Program-made: the position numbers and the translations under genes
Source of the DNA: Diphasiastrum complanatum
Lineage: Eukaryota > Streptophyta > Lycopodiopsida > Lycopodiales > Lycopodiaceae
NCBI GenBank assembly: GCA_029204225.1
Contig: CM055106.1
Span: 34,876,361 to 34,940,360 of the forward strand
Length of the DNA: 64,000 nt
Direction of reading: 5' to 3'
The notes under the pieces: generated by a model
Database searches by the model: none
The model's input: only the letters and a program-made list of their open reading frames with translations
What the model was told of the DNA's origin: nothing
In this document: in pieces, positions 47,616 through 59,289 of the stretch
How the letters are laid out: each line of letters opens with the position of its first letter
Position numbering within the stretch: position 1 is the first letter of the stretch

Positions 47616-49825
47616 AACTTTGTTCCACTTTTATGCATGGGTTTAGGGGAGGACCCATGCATACACATTTTTTGAACTAAAAATTTAAAAAAAGAGGATG
47701 CATGTATGGGGAGGAGGATGCATGGCCCTCCTCCCCATGCATGCATGCATCTAAAAGCCCTTTCAACTAAATTTGAAATGTTGGCCTTTTCCTCTTTTTC
47801 CTATATTTCCTCCCTTTCCCTCCTTTTTTCTGTATACCCCCCCCCCTCTCTCTCTTTCTCACACTCTCTCCATGACTGAGGATGAGGCAACGACCACGGT
47901 TTGAGGCCGATCTCCATAGCAAGGGCGGCAATCAGGTTGAGCCGATCTTCATGGTAAGGGCATCAGCCCCGCTCAGATATGATCCTTTCTCACATTTAGA
48001 GACAGATTGTGAGGGACATGTTTGCTATAGGAGCTCTTTTCTTATCATGACAACGGTATGTGACCCAGGGTGCAATGACACTCACCTTCCGAACTAGACA
48101 CTTCTATGTGATCAAATCCAGAGAAACAATTTAAACTCTCATGAGCAATTCAGAAGACGTTTTGATGCTAAGAATTACTGTGCAAATTTGTCTGGCGTTT
48201 GTAGTATTGATGAGGCATATTGCTTCATGAAAGCTAAAAAGTACCGCATGAAGGCTCAGCGTAATATCGATCTACGGGTAGGTGTGGAATCAGATTTCAA
48301 CGATGGATCAGAACCAAGGGCTTGAAAAACTGATGCAAAAGATGGAACAACGACATGAATATTGCCTTCAGCTTGAGAAATGCCTGTACCGTCCCATTTC
48401 GGAGCACCTGATACGCAAATTACCCTTGGAGATGAATCTGAATTGGGTGCTGGCTTTGAGCCACCTACAACGATGTGCCAAGGGAAAGCTTTCAAGTGTA
48501 ACAAATACTTCACACGATCGGATCAAGCTGCCATAATAGTAGTTGTACTATACTCATAGAACATTAAGATGCTGATCAAAATCCATTTGAAATGATGACG
48601 TAGCAGACCCATGTGAGCTGCTGGTACGACTGAAAATGATAGAAGGATTCAAGTTTTACATATGTAGAAGCCTGACTGGATGCTTTTTACCATGTGTATA
48701 TATGGATATGAAGTTCATATATGTGAATGAATATGGCCCTCTCTCTTCTCTCGCCCTCTCCTCTCTTCTGCTGCATAAAGATGTCTCCTGTAGAGATCTA
48801 CTTTTTACAGAAAAGTAAGCTTACTCATTTTTCATAGAAGCCTTTGGTTAGGGCATCTACATAGCTTCGTGCGTAGTTGTTTTGCTTTTAGCTGATGCAA
48901 GGGTGTGAGTGAATGGCTTATGCGCAATGTAGCTTAGTTGCAGGTAGGCTCTGAAACTATTTGAAAAAATTTACGTATCTTCTTTATGGACATTCCAAAG
49001 AATCTTTCCTTCTCCATCCTCCTATCTTTCCTCCTACCGTAAGTCTTTAAACTCAACAACAAATTCTGTGCGAGTGTTTTGTAGCTATACATACAATCGG
49101 CCACTAGCTGAAGTGGGTCATGGATATTCTGTGTAGGCTTAGATCTGATGTCTCAATATGATATTAGATTTTTTCTTCTATTTGTTAATAACAATATTGA
49201 ACAACCAAATAGGATGAGATTTGTTGCTATACTACAGTGAAGAGCTTGCATTCAGAAGGTGTGCCGTTGGCTGTATGGTTCAATGGAGGTGAGGATTTGA
49301 CAAGAATCAACTAATGAGATACTTATGTGTAATATCTCTATGCTTCTAAAAGGGGATCGTTAGAAATATCGGGTCTGTCATGAGTGACACATTATCATAA
49401 TGTAGCGAAGAGAGTGTTCCATTAGAGAAAATGTGGGCCCAAAGAGGGCCCTATAAGAAATGCCATGTAGGAGAGAGAAAAATAACTATAAAGTAATTAT
49501 AATATCATTTTTTAACTTCTTTACGCATCTGCCCACACTACTTTCCATGTAAATGAATGCATCTTAGTTTAGTCACATCAAACTTCACTGGTGTTTAACC
49601 ATAGTTAAAATATAATTTTCAAAATGCTGAAATGTTCCCTCCCAATAATTGGGAACACTCAAAAATTTGAATTAGGAGTGACATTTCTGAAACAAAGCCT
49701 ATGCCATTTCTATCTCTATGATAAAAACAAGTGTTTACCGCCAATTCTATCTCCAGCAGAGTCATTAGCACCATCTCCAGCTTTGTTATTGTCATTGTGT
49801 TGTTTGTTACTATACTACTGTACTA
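47230..49825. other. Intergenic DNA with a CT/AT microsatellite
   Basis: CT then AT tract at 47567-47615. A run of CATGCATG near 47735. Between 47880 and 48540 both strands have moderately protein-like ORFs but I recognise none. The remainder is AT-rich. Confidence 0.4.
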
Positions 49826-52546
49826 ATGACAAAGCTTTATCATCTTCATGTGGATCTGTCACCAGAATATGCTTCGCTCAGGACAAGAAATTCAAAGCAA
49901 ACCAAATTGTCAACTTCTGATATGGTCCGATACAGGGAGGAAAAGCTAAAGCATGTAGATTTATGGTCATCAGGAACATTGTATCCTATTGATCCATGTT
50001 CATTGCAACATCCAGATTTTCATTCGGTGAGTCAGTTAATAATCTATATGTGTCATGACAAAAATGGCCTTTTGGGTTACTGTGAGAATTTGGTGCTCTA
50101 TGGGAATGCACATTCAATGCAAAGAATACATTATTTGGAAGAGGAATCAAGGAAAGTATCAAAGGAGTGCGAAGAAAAATCTACAAAGATGAAAACTTGT
50201 TTGGATGAAAATGAGATGCTCAAGAAGGAGATCCAAAGGTTGAAATCTTCTTTGCATCACTATACAACTAGTAATGATGAGATAAAAACTGCATTTCAAT
50301 CCATGCGTATCTCATATTTGTCTTTTGTTAAAGATATGGATGTGCTCAACAGAAAGGTCCGAAGCAACAAGAGGAAAAGACTGGTAAACAAGGATAGATG
50401 TGATCTATCATTCAGAGGAGGTCATAGAAAAAGACGAATCCATGCATTTAAGTAAGTTATAGCTTATTTGGTATTGAATATTGCTTGAACTTTTTGATTC
50501 ATTCATAATTACTAATTTTGTTATTTATTCATTTCAACTTTCTGTTGATTTGCTTATTATATACTACTGTAAATAGTATGAGTGTCCTAATTTCTACTGA
50601 CATTTTCATGAACATTATGTTTGCAATGCAGATCAGCATTGGTTGTTGAAGACCATTTGGCCGATGAAATTTCAATTGGAAACTCACTAGGCTCTATCTT
50701 GACTTCTAAATCTATGAAATCAATGTTAAATAACAACAAAATGAAAAAGATTAAGGCTTCAGTTACTGATAGCATTATGGATGAAGTTGGAAAAATTCTA
50801 GACACTACATTGCTTCAAGAGGCATGTGACTTTTCTAGCATCAGTAGGGAAGCATATGCAACAATGTTTAAGATGATAAAGGAGGCATTTGCACAGGTAA
50901 ATATTGAAAAGTTTCTAATCCCACGACCATTTCATTTGAAAAAAAAAGAAGACATGGTAAACCAAGGTATGCAGACAATAGTTGGTAATCCATCTCATAT
51001 CAATGAAGTGTATTGCTCGAAAGGAGAAAGTCTAGCTTATAACAATTTCAACAATTTATATATTGACATTAAATAATTATTAACATTCATCATAAATTTT
51101 TACGGTATTACAAATGAGAATATCAATAACAAGTTGATAGTTGTTCTCAAGTTACATGAGTCTGAAATTATAAAAGGACAAAAAATGGAAATAGTCAGTC
51201 TCACGATCAAGAATGGAGCACTTTCAAATTCAGAAGACCCAAGAGGCCTCAATTTTAGTGTTCAATCAGAAAATGATATCTGGTGGTTGGCAGCATTTCA
51301 GGTATAGCAGTTCCTTCACATAATAAATAGAAATAATCATTTGAATATGGATTTCATTTGAGAATTCTTCTTTGTGTTAATATTATGAGGCTAATCACGT
51401 TGTTGTATTCTCTTATAGGCGATGAAAGAAGACCACGACATTCTCTCATGGATATTTAATAGAACATCATATCCTGCCACCATAAAAAATCACATGGAGG
51501 GAGTTCCACTCAATATTCCTGGAATTGACACTTTCAACATTGAATGGCATTTAGCAGGAGATTTGAAGACATTAAAATGTATGTTCAGTGTATCTCATGG
51601 TGCTAACTCTAAACACCCTTGTTTGTACTGCATGAAAACAACAAAAGACATGACAAGGAGTACATGAATATCAAGAGATCGAGAAGATCCTAATTGGAAA
51701 CCTGTACTACCGATTCCTCTACAAAATGTTCATATTTGTACATTGCATGCGGAGGTGAGTATTATAGAAAAAATAATATATTTTCACATCTTATTTGCAT
51801 GAAATTCCGAACCAGAGACCTTTGCGAAAGAAGCTATTTCCAAATTAGAGGATGTGTTGTCCAAAGCAAGCTTACATAAAGGCCACGTTAAAATAAAAAA
51901 AGATGACAAGCTATCAGATAAAAAATAGGAAATATTTCATGCAAGCCGAGCACTGGAGGATCTAAAGCTCGAAGATTTTTATCAAATTATTCTGGCAAAC
52001 AATCCAAGGTTCAATACACGGTTTGGAAACAAATTATTGCAGCAACTCAAGATTTTGAAGAAGAAGATTCTACTTGTATACACAAAGCAGAAGTTTGGAA
52101 AAAGTTAGACAACATGGTGAAATACTTTAGAAAAGATAAATTTTCAAATACTGATGTACAAAGGATATAGAAAACAACCAGTGAATTTGTGGATGCAGTT
52201 CAAAGTGCATGGGGTGTTGATCATATAACACATTATATGGTAAGATTTTGATTTTACACTATGATAGACAAATATGTACAATTAAATTAGATACTTTTGG
52301 TACTGATTTAAATCATATTTTTATGACATGCAGCACATATTACGACATCATTCGACATTCTTTGCAAGAATTGGTGGAAGTCTTAGCATATGGTCATCGC
52401 AAGGAATGAAAAAATCTCATTGGCAAGCAAGAGCGACATTTCATAAAAGTACACAACATGGCGAGACAAGCACAGAAACAGCTATATACTGCAACTTTTC
52501 CAATGGTTTTACAGAAGAATCCAAATTCGTCATAATACAAAATTGA
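49826..52546 (+). pseudogene. Four-exon transposase-like gene, broken
   Basis: Exons fit at 49826-50451, 50632-51301, 51419-52239 and 52334-52546, with good GT/AG signals and frame-preserving junctions. Exon 1 has a coiled-coil-like stretch (residues 95-170) and a basic end. Exon 2 has SREAYATMFKMIKEAF and NDIWWLAAFQ. Exon 3 has EWHLAGDLKTLKCMFSVSHG, a CLYC pair and NVHICTLHAE. Exon 4 has GGSLSIWSSQGMKKSHWQA and STQHGETST. I associate this set of motifs, from memory and unsearched, with repetitive ORFs of transposon type in plants, fungi and animals, but cannot name a superfamily. Stops at 51074, 51665, 51800, 51926 and 52168 and a frameshift near 51940 disable it. Confidence 0.6.
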
Positions 52547-52652
52547 CGGATTATAAAAAATTTCAAAAATCATGCAAATTTATAGAAGCCAGTAGGCTAC
52601 AGACACAAAATAAAATTTTGTATATTAAATAAAAATATTTACAAAGTACAAT

Positions 52653-53532
52653 TCAACAGTATCTACTCTGCTTCCGATATTTCCTCAATGAAAGTTGCAA
52701 CTTAGAATCATGCAACAATTTGCTTCTTTCGTATGGATCGAACAGCTCATAGTTTTCATGCTTACTCAGATCAACATAAGCAACATACAATGCAAAATGA
52801 GATGATCTAAGCATGGAATTCACTGGTCCATATCCTAAAATTTTAACCGCAATGGTTTTTTTTACAAGAGTTATTTTATGCACCTTATTGAAATTATGTC
52901 CTCCAAGAAAATGAGACAGTGCCTTGATTTCCATAATCATAGTCTCACCATGTTGATTAAACTTTGAATGAGCAACACTTATCTCATTATTCTTGAAGAA
53001 CTTCAGATAGTACCCCAGTGCATGATCTCTTTCTCCAGCAAAAAATCTCTGTCCTCTTCGACGAATTGCGAAATCATCAAGGAAAATTGTTTCCTAAAAT
53101 GATAAAAAACAAAGTAAGCTCCAGTATATAGTCTGACATAACGAATCTACTAGTACATGATAAGATACAAAAACTTATGCATTCAGCTTTGTCTTCCCTA
53201 ATTATTGTTTCTCCATCAATATTATGTCCACCTTTTGATGTCAATATTGTTGGTGAATAGACAGTTGGTTGTGGAAAACCAAGTTGACTTTGGATTCTGA
53301 GAAACTCCTCCTTAGAAGGTAGATCATCTTCTTTGTTGCGCATTTCCTCCACAACCATTTTCAAGCAATCTTCGCACTGAAGTGCCCCGGGTGTGAATCT
53401 AACTAAACTGCCAAGATCAACCCTAGTAATCTAGTGAACACTACGGTAAAATGGAGCTCTGGGAATAAGAAGCCTGGTTGACCTCTGATATTTTTGAATA
53501 TCAGATAGCCACCGGCTGCGTTTCACTTTCAT
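52653..53532 (-). pseudogene. H3-like histone fold joined to an unknown C-terminal domain
   Basis: From ATG at 53532 the product reads like the middle of histone H3: RWLSDIQKYQRSTRLLIPRAPF, a TAG at codon 34 (53431-53433), then SLVRFTPGALQCEDCLKMVVEE, which matches H3 helix alpha-2 spacing. The classic H3 N-tail is missing. The frame continues through DLPSKEEFLRIQSQLGF to about 53170. A second exon starts at 53093 after TTTTAG and runs 147 codons to 52653 (FLDDFAIRRRGQRFFAGERDHALGYY ... LFDPYERSKLL). I do not recognise that C-terminal part. The donor of the intron is not fixed. It is convergent with the transposase-like gene, about 100 bases apart. Confidence 0.55.
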
Positions 53533-53869
53533 GTTTGCCTTGGAGGATTCAAGGCAACGGAAGGACCAAAGGAAGGTCTAGCACTGAAAAAATCTCGAGC
53601 GGTCTGCTTTCCCCTATCCAAACGGAGATTTTGGGATATCAAATTTGTGCGCAATGAGAAAGGGATGATCAAAATTGGTGTAACATTGATCGCACAGGAG
53701 CAATATGTATGGAGGGGATGAGATAATGCTCTTGTGCATAGATAATGTAGTACGTAGCAAAGGAGATACACGAGGGTCATACAAGAGCGATTTGGGGAAA
53801 GGCAAAGCAAAAAAAAAGTGAAGACAAATGCCTCGGGGGCGACGTCTTTTTATTTCAGCGCTCGGACGT

Positions 53870-54060
53870 GCGAACAGACATCTTGTCGCACATGTGAAGT
53901 GACAGCCAATCAATTTTTCCATGTGTCGATCTTTCATGCAATGATCTTGTGACACATGTCACTCTGTCAGCTCACACATGTGCGATAGTATAGATGAATA
54001 GTGAGCCGACACGTGTTGGGTTGACATTTGACATACACATGTGGGAAATTTCATATAAAA
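53870..54060. promoter_or_regulatory. ACGTG/CACATGTG-rich promoter module
   Basis: Several CACATGTG, ACACGTGT and CCAATCA motifs within 180 bases, with CGAGCGC-type sequence and a TATA-like AAATAAAAAG on the minus strand near 53855-53865 facing the H3-like gene at 53532. A plus-strand TATA-like CATATAAAAG lies near 54051. It resembles the modules at 55.1-55.4 kb and may be bidirectional. Confidence 0.45.
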
Positions 54061-54557
54061 GACACGGAAAACTTATCATTATGTACATCGTCAATACCAA
54101 GGAGATGATCATCAGCATTAAAATCAATTATATCCGAAAATTCATCAAGCTCTTTGTTCAAAATGCAAAGAGTCTCAGCTTCAGTAAAGTCAAAAAGATC
54201 CGATATATCCGATATTATCAAAAAGAAATTATTATCTATATTATAAGTAGGCAAAGTAATCAAAGATTTATCAAAAGGAGAAAGGGTAGTGGGTGTTCTA
54301 GGGCCTATAAACGATGCCCTATTTTGAGCAGGATCAAAATCTGAACAATCATCTAAATTGATGCTAGTATCAATAAAAAAAGTATCTATATCTACAGACT
54401 TTGTACCACTAGAAGAAACAGCTTTAGAAGTGGAAGAGATAGCTTTCGAATCGTCAGAAATATTTAACAAAAGACAGAAAAACAAAAGCATTTTGTCAAG
54501 CTTAGCTTTATAGATATGCTTGTCGAGTGCCACCAGGTCGTCTTGATAATGGATCAT
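54051..54557 (-). CDS. Unknown acidic ORF, 168 codons
   Basis: No family recognised. The product is rich in Asp and Ser (SVDIDTFFIDTSINLDDCSDFD) with a near-hydrophobic stretch close to the N-terminus (KMLLFFCLLLNI). It lies downstream of the minus-strand promoter module at 55.1 kb, and its 3' end overlaps the 53.9-54.06 kb module. The length is more than expected by chance here, but function and even coding status are uncertain. Confidence 0.35.
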   Translation of the reverse strand: MIHYQDDLVALDKHIYKAKLDKMLLFFCLLLNISDDSKAISSTSKAVSSSGTKSVDIDTFFIDTSINLDDCSDFDPAQNRASFIGPRTPTTLSPFDKSLITLPTYNIDNNFFLIISDISDLFDFTEAETLCILNKELDEFSDIIDFNADDHLLGIDDVHNDKFSVSFI

Positions 54558-55089
54558 GTCCTTATTCTAAGATCTGAATAACAGAGTATTGAGCAGAGAC
54601 TTAATTTGAGATATATCTCAGAAAATGCCTCCACACCAGGGCCCTCAGTTATAGAAGGAAGAATAAAAAGAAAAGGAGAAAAAAAAGAAAAGGAGAAAAA
54701 AAAGATTGGAAATACTCCAAACTATCAGTAATACCAAATTCATGAAAAAAAAAAAACAAACTAGAATCAAAATTAGACATTTTAAACAAAAACAATAGAT
54801 GTAAAATTTCAAACATCGCTCTCAGGCGGAAACAGTAGGTCAGGCAAGCACCTCAAGACAATCTGCACTCGAAAGAGATATTAGAAATTAGAGTATCGGA
54901 TCCGAGCGCATGAACACAAAACACAAAATAAAGGAGATGCAGTGCGCGCTTGAATACGATATCGGACAAGGCAGTATTGGTTCCAGGCGTAAGTAAGTCA
55001 ACGGAGGGTATTGAGTGCAAATGACGCGCTTGAAATCGATATCCGGCCAAGAAATCGTAAATTTGTGTGAAAATCCGAACAAAAATGAC
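54558..55089 (-). other. Probable 5' leader of the acidic ORF
   Basis: On the minus strand, GATATCGATTTCAAGCGC-like motifs recur (near 55040 and 54960) with GAGCGC and TTCGAGTGC variants. Similar motifs occur in the leader of the divergent H3-like gene. No other ORF seen. Confidence 0.4.
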
Positions 55090-55372
55090 CTATTTATAAA
55101 ATTTTTTCGCACATGTGGAGTAGTGATGAAACACTTGTCGACATGTGATTGGTCAAGATTAATATGCCGTACAGAGAATTATTGATCTGACATATGGCAC
55201 GTGCAAGAATGACATGCATCAAAATCAGATTCATGCACGTGCCCCAGTCCACGTGGCCTCATAATTGAGTCATCATTGTCCAAATGGACATTTTACGTGG
55301 ACCAATCAGCTGACGACACGGGCGTTCGGTCGTCTTTTCACACGTGCAAGAATTTTGTATATATAAGTCCTC
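55090..55372. promoter_or_regulatory. Divergent promoter between acidic ORF and H3-like gene
   Basis: On the minus strand, TTTATAAATAGG near 55092-55103 is a TATA box with CACATGTG upstream. On the plus strand, TATATATAA at 55358-55366 is a TATA box with CACACGTG at about 55340, plus GCACGTGC and CCACGTGG sites at 55198-55255. TTGGTC/CCAATCA boxes lie on both sides. The two halves look like inverted relatives of each other. Confidence 0.6.
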
Positions 55373-55675
55373 GGAATTTTTATTTTTTTTCGCAAAATTT
55401 TTGGTTCTCGCTCCCAATATCGCTCTCAAGCACGCTCTCTCATCGTTTAAGCATCCGCCCTCTCACAGTGCGCTCGAGACCGATACCGCTAGTAGTCCAA
55501 TATTGCTTTCGAATACGCATCTTGTTTCTTATAATATTTTGTGTATATCTTGCATTCGAAACCGATATTCAGTTCTGGTATCGATCTCAAGCGCCCTTTT
55601 ATTGCAATTTTTTTTGGTTTTCATCACATTTTCTTTTGTTCAAACTATTTTTTTGTTAAATTTCTTCTTCTGAGA

Positions 55676-57750
55676 ATGATGGCCAGAACCAAATCCACTG
55701 CCCGTGCCATATCTACTGTACAACCATTCCATTCTTGTGTTCCCCCTGGTACTGGCTGTTGTAGACATGGCAGGAAGCAGGTCTGGCTAAGGGAGATTAG
55801 AAAATTCCAAAGATCAACTGAATTGTTGATCCCTAGAGCTCCTTTTGGCCGATCTGTAAGGAATGTCACTCTGTCACTTGAGCTCAATGTTCGTTTTGCC
55901 GTGACAGCCATGCAGGCCTTATAGGGTGCTGTAGAAGATTTTTTGTCCCAGTTTTTTGAGGATACTTGTCTTTTGGCAGTGCATGGTAAGCGTGTCACCA
56001 TCATGCCAAAGGATTTCGTCATTCTCAGAAGGCTTCGGGACCGATTTTTTGGTCTGCATGTTGATAATGCCAGCACCTCCAGAGACCTACCGTTGGATAG
56101 AACCAACTTGCCGACTACCTCTAGGAGGAAGAGGAAGCAGCATGTCCCCAAGAAGGCTGGATCTCGATGGCCAACTGCTTCCCTTCTTCCTAGAGTTATC
56201 CTGGCCAAGAGAGCCCGTATCTTCCTGGACTCAGATCAAGAATCTTCACCCCTTCTTCCTCATGTTGTTCGTCCAGTTCCTTAGCAGGTTTCTTCACCAA
56301 AAGTGTTGATTTTCCAAGAGGAGCTCGACAAAATAACAGAGAAATCTGTAAATATTGTTTCCACTTCTTTTTCTGCTCCTGTACATAATCTTTTTGTAAG
56401 AATTTCATATGATCCAGCCCAAGTTTATTTTGATTCTGATCATTATAATCAATACGAGGCCTACCTAGCTAATAAAATTGATCTTCTCGGTAATTTTTTT
56501 TGATTTTTTTCTTCCAGATACACGCACAAGCTTTAGATTAGGTCCCAAATTTTGTGCCAAGCTAAAAGATAAAATCTCAAAAATTTTAGATGTAATAGTA
56601 GAAGCCGGAGTATCTTTTTTTCTGGAATAGTATTAGTTTCGATTCCCATGGTACAGTTTTTGTTGTTAGTCCATTTTTCATGGGAGCGATAAAGGCGAAA
56701 GACGCCAATTTTGAGAAGGCTATATATTTTATCGAATGTAGTCCTGTGGCGAAATTTTATTTGATTCCATATGAAAATAAGTAAGGATTGCTCTTTTGTT
56801 TTTGTTGCTTTAATCTGGATTGTTGCATGCTTCATTGCTTTAATAAGTAATGAATTCTTTCATAATATGGATTTATCGATATTTGTATTTTGGTTGTTGC
56901 AATCGGCATTGGAGATTCTTTTTGTAAGATAAATAAGAAGGGAGTATCAAATTTTCTATGTGTAAAATTAAACTCAGCTGCAAATACAGATAGAGAATTT
57001 GATTCTCTACTTCATGATGCCGTTCGGGAAATACTGACAACGACAACTTCAATTGGAGAGATAACCATTAAATCTCTTAAGGTATATTCAATTTATCTCT
57101 GATATGTATGTATTTTGTTTTAATTCAAATCTATCGTCATTGTATAAATAAAATTTCTATCATAATATTACTAGTTTTCGTTTTATATATGCAGTGTGTA
57201 TAGCAAAACGACGTCTTTAGTTGTGCATGGTTCGTCCTGTACAATACAAAGCTATTTTTTGAGTGGTATAATTTACAAGTGGATGTAGATATTGAAAAGG
57301 TATTATTCTGTTCATTTGTAGTTCCTTTCATTCTGATTCATATTTTTTTACTATCATTGTTTGTAATTTGCTGATTCTTGTGTTTTGTGATGTTAGTTCA
57401 CTCTTGAGCCGTATACTCCTGATGATGTATATAGATTTCGACAAGAGTTGATCAGAACCTATGCCCAGAATGGTGCAAGTGTTGCACCTGAGATTGAGGG
57501 CCCTCAAAAGGAAGCTGCTCCTGCCTTAACAGCCTTTCAGGTTGCTCAAGATGCAAATCTTATTTTATATGATGAAAAAGAAATAAAAGTCCTTCCTTAT
57601 ACAGAGGAAGACAATATTATAGTAGAGAGTCCTCTTGCCTTAAAAGACATTGAGGCCTTTCCCGAAACACAAGAAGGCGAGATTATAGAAGGAGCTATTG
57701 CCTTATCAGTTCCTATACTGATAAAGGAAATAAAAAAAAAAATTGACTAA
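55676..57750 (+). pseudogene. H3-like histone fold fused to Ulp1-like (C48) protease
   Basis: The frame opens at 55676/55679 with MARTKSTARA, a histone H3 tail with Lys4 kept and Lys9 changed. The H3 core follows: WLREIRKFQRSTELLIPRAPF (residues 36-56), a TAG at codon 82, EDFLSQFFEDT, HGKRVTIMPKDF (102-113). EDFL rather than EAYL recalls CENH3. A roughly 150-codon basic linker with a second TAG (56282) leads to exon 2 (from 56590) with SHGTVFVVSPFF. Later exons (to 57081; 57195-57299; 57397-57750) give a Q-x5-C box, QNDVFSCAWFVLYN, like Ulp1 SUMO-type proteases with His upstream; a TAG sits at 57201. All three TAGs fit CAG to TAG. A frameshift lies near 56630. The fusion is inferred from frame continuity and splice signals. 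Confidence 0.6.
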
Positions 57751-57953
57751 ATAGAAATCTATTTGTAAATAGAGATACATAAAAAAAAAAAATACAATCA
57801 TTTTACATGTAAACAACCCGTTTATGAATTTTTTTTATTGATATCACTATAGATTCTTACAATCAGGTTGTGTCCATAGTGTAATATTGGAATGTAATTT
57901 TCTATATTGATAAAAAGACATGATGATTGGCATGTATTTGCTGATAGTGAATT
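57751..57953. other. Convergent gap between the fusion gene and a minus-strand gene
   Basis: About 200 AT-rich bases between the two 3' ends; presumably UTR and poly(A) signals. Confidence 0.4.
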
Positions 57954-58930
57954 TCAATGTTCTTCCATAAGTTGGATTGTTTCACCAATATCTTTGCATT
58001 TGATCTCGAGCTCATGTCTTTTATGTACCTACATAAAACTAATACAAAGTTAGTTATAATTAGCATAGAGATTGTATTAGAAAGTTTTGATTGAAACTAT
58101 TCATAAAAGATCGAGTGTTTATAGTTACTTACGAGTTTACTATTGAAAATGAATATGAAGTCTGAAAGTACATCATCTTGTAAGAGCAATAGTTTCCTCT
58201 TGATGTAGTTTAGAATCCAATCTTCTTCCACCTCAACACACGTCAAAATAACATCATTGTATATAATTTCAATATTTTTTCATTTTGAATGTCCACTGGC
58301 TTGCAAGTCTTGATCGAGTGGCACCCATTTACCTTTATTTTTTTTTTCCATCTTTGATAATGGAAGCATAAGCTCAACATTTGTTTTTCGATTTGATAAT
58401 AGAAGCACATGGAAGACATTTTAATTCTGCATTCTATTTCTCCATCTGATCTTTTGTCCCAGCCTTCATCCATAAGTTCAGATAATAAACTATCTGATAA
58501 ATTTTTGCATACAAACATCGTTGAGGTTCTGTGTACATTGACACTTGAAAAGAAATTCACAAATATATTCAAGGAAATAAACCAATTTAATCTGACTGTT
58601 TTTGATCCCGTGTTTATTTTTAATGAATTTTTTACATCATTATATATCTTGCAATGAAATGATTCTGAAACTGTAGCATCTGGTGTAATCCATTCATCAC
58701 TTTCAAAACTAGATAATGAAATTGGTACTATTTGTCCAAAATTTTCTTTTGTATCAGGAATGTACATTGATTCATACAAAAAGATCCCACTATCAGCTAG
58801 ATCTTTTGCAGTTCTACCTCGATATTGCAGCTGTCCAATATCAGTGTGAATAACATCTAACACACCTGCTAGAGATCTACTCGGCTCCCATTCATTTATG
58901 TTGGATGGATATAAATTTGCAAGAGAAAAA
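57954..58930 (-). pseudogene. Orphan minus-strand gene with at least two exons
   Basis: Family not recognised. The first readable exon runs from about 58930 down to 58133 and contains NEWEPSRSLAGVLDVIHTD, YRGRTAKDLADSGIFLYES, ESDEWITPDA and DEGWDKRSDGEIE. Near 58250 the frame shifts into DVILTCVEVEEDWILNYI. A GTAAGT donor (58132) and a TATGTAG acceptor (58029) join it to a last exon, 58028-57954, ending IGETIQLMEEH. Clean splice signals with a conserved frame argue for a former real gene. A small internal duplication (CFYYQ... CFHYQ, near 58340-58400) is visible. It faces the H3-like fusion gene tail to tail. Confidence 0.5.
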
Positions 58931-59289
58931 TGATCAGATTGGCAAGTTTACTATTAAATATTTATGAATGACAAAAATCAAAGTATCAAGAATATCAATA
59001 TTCACAGTTGTTTTTTTTGTGATCCTAATGGTTGAATCCTTGCACATTTATCTTTGAATGCATATATACATGTTGGACTAGAATTTTAGAAATAGATTTT
59101 CCTCCTGATGATGTTCTGAAATCCAAAATTTTGGCCTTCTAATAAGATGCGTCAGTTACCGGCTAAGAGTTCAAAATGGATCAAACTTCTACAATGTGCA
59201 ATAGAACAAAAATAGTGGTGTAGACAAAAATGCACTCTGATAATATCTACTGTGAGCTCGAACAACTCGGAGTGGTCAGTTTTCAAGAT
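58931..59289. other. Spacer or intron upstream of the orphan gene
   Basis: No exon could be supported. It may be an intron linking the fragments at 59.3-59.6 kb to the orphan gene. Confidence 0.3.

Noticed and set aside
47882-48540. Possible genes on either strand
   Set aside because: ORFs of 70-85 codons on both strands overlap each other and none has a recognisable motif or splice support.
53994-54344. 116-codon plus-strand ORF in the 54 kb region
   Set aside because: Rich in Ile and Lys, overlaps the promoter module and the longer minus-strand ORF, and has no motif.
55645-56208. 187-codon minus-strand ORF over the H3-like gene
   Set aside because: It is antisense to clear H3 motifs on the plus strand and has no family motif.
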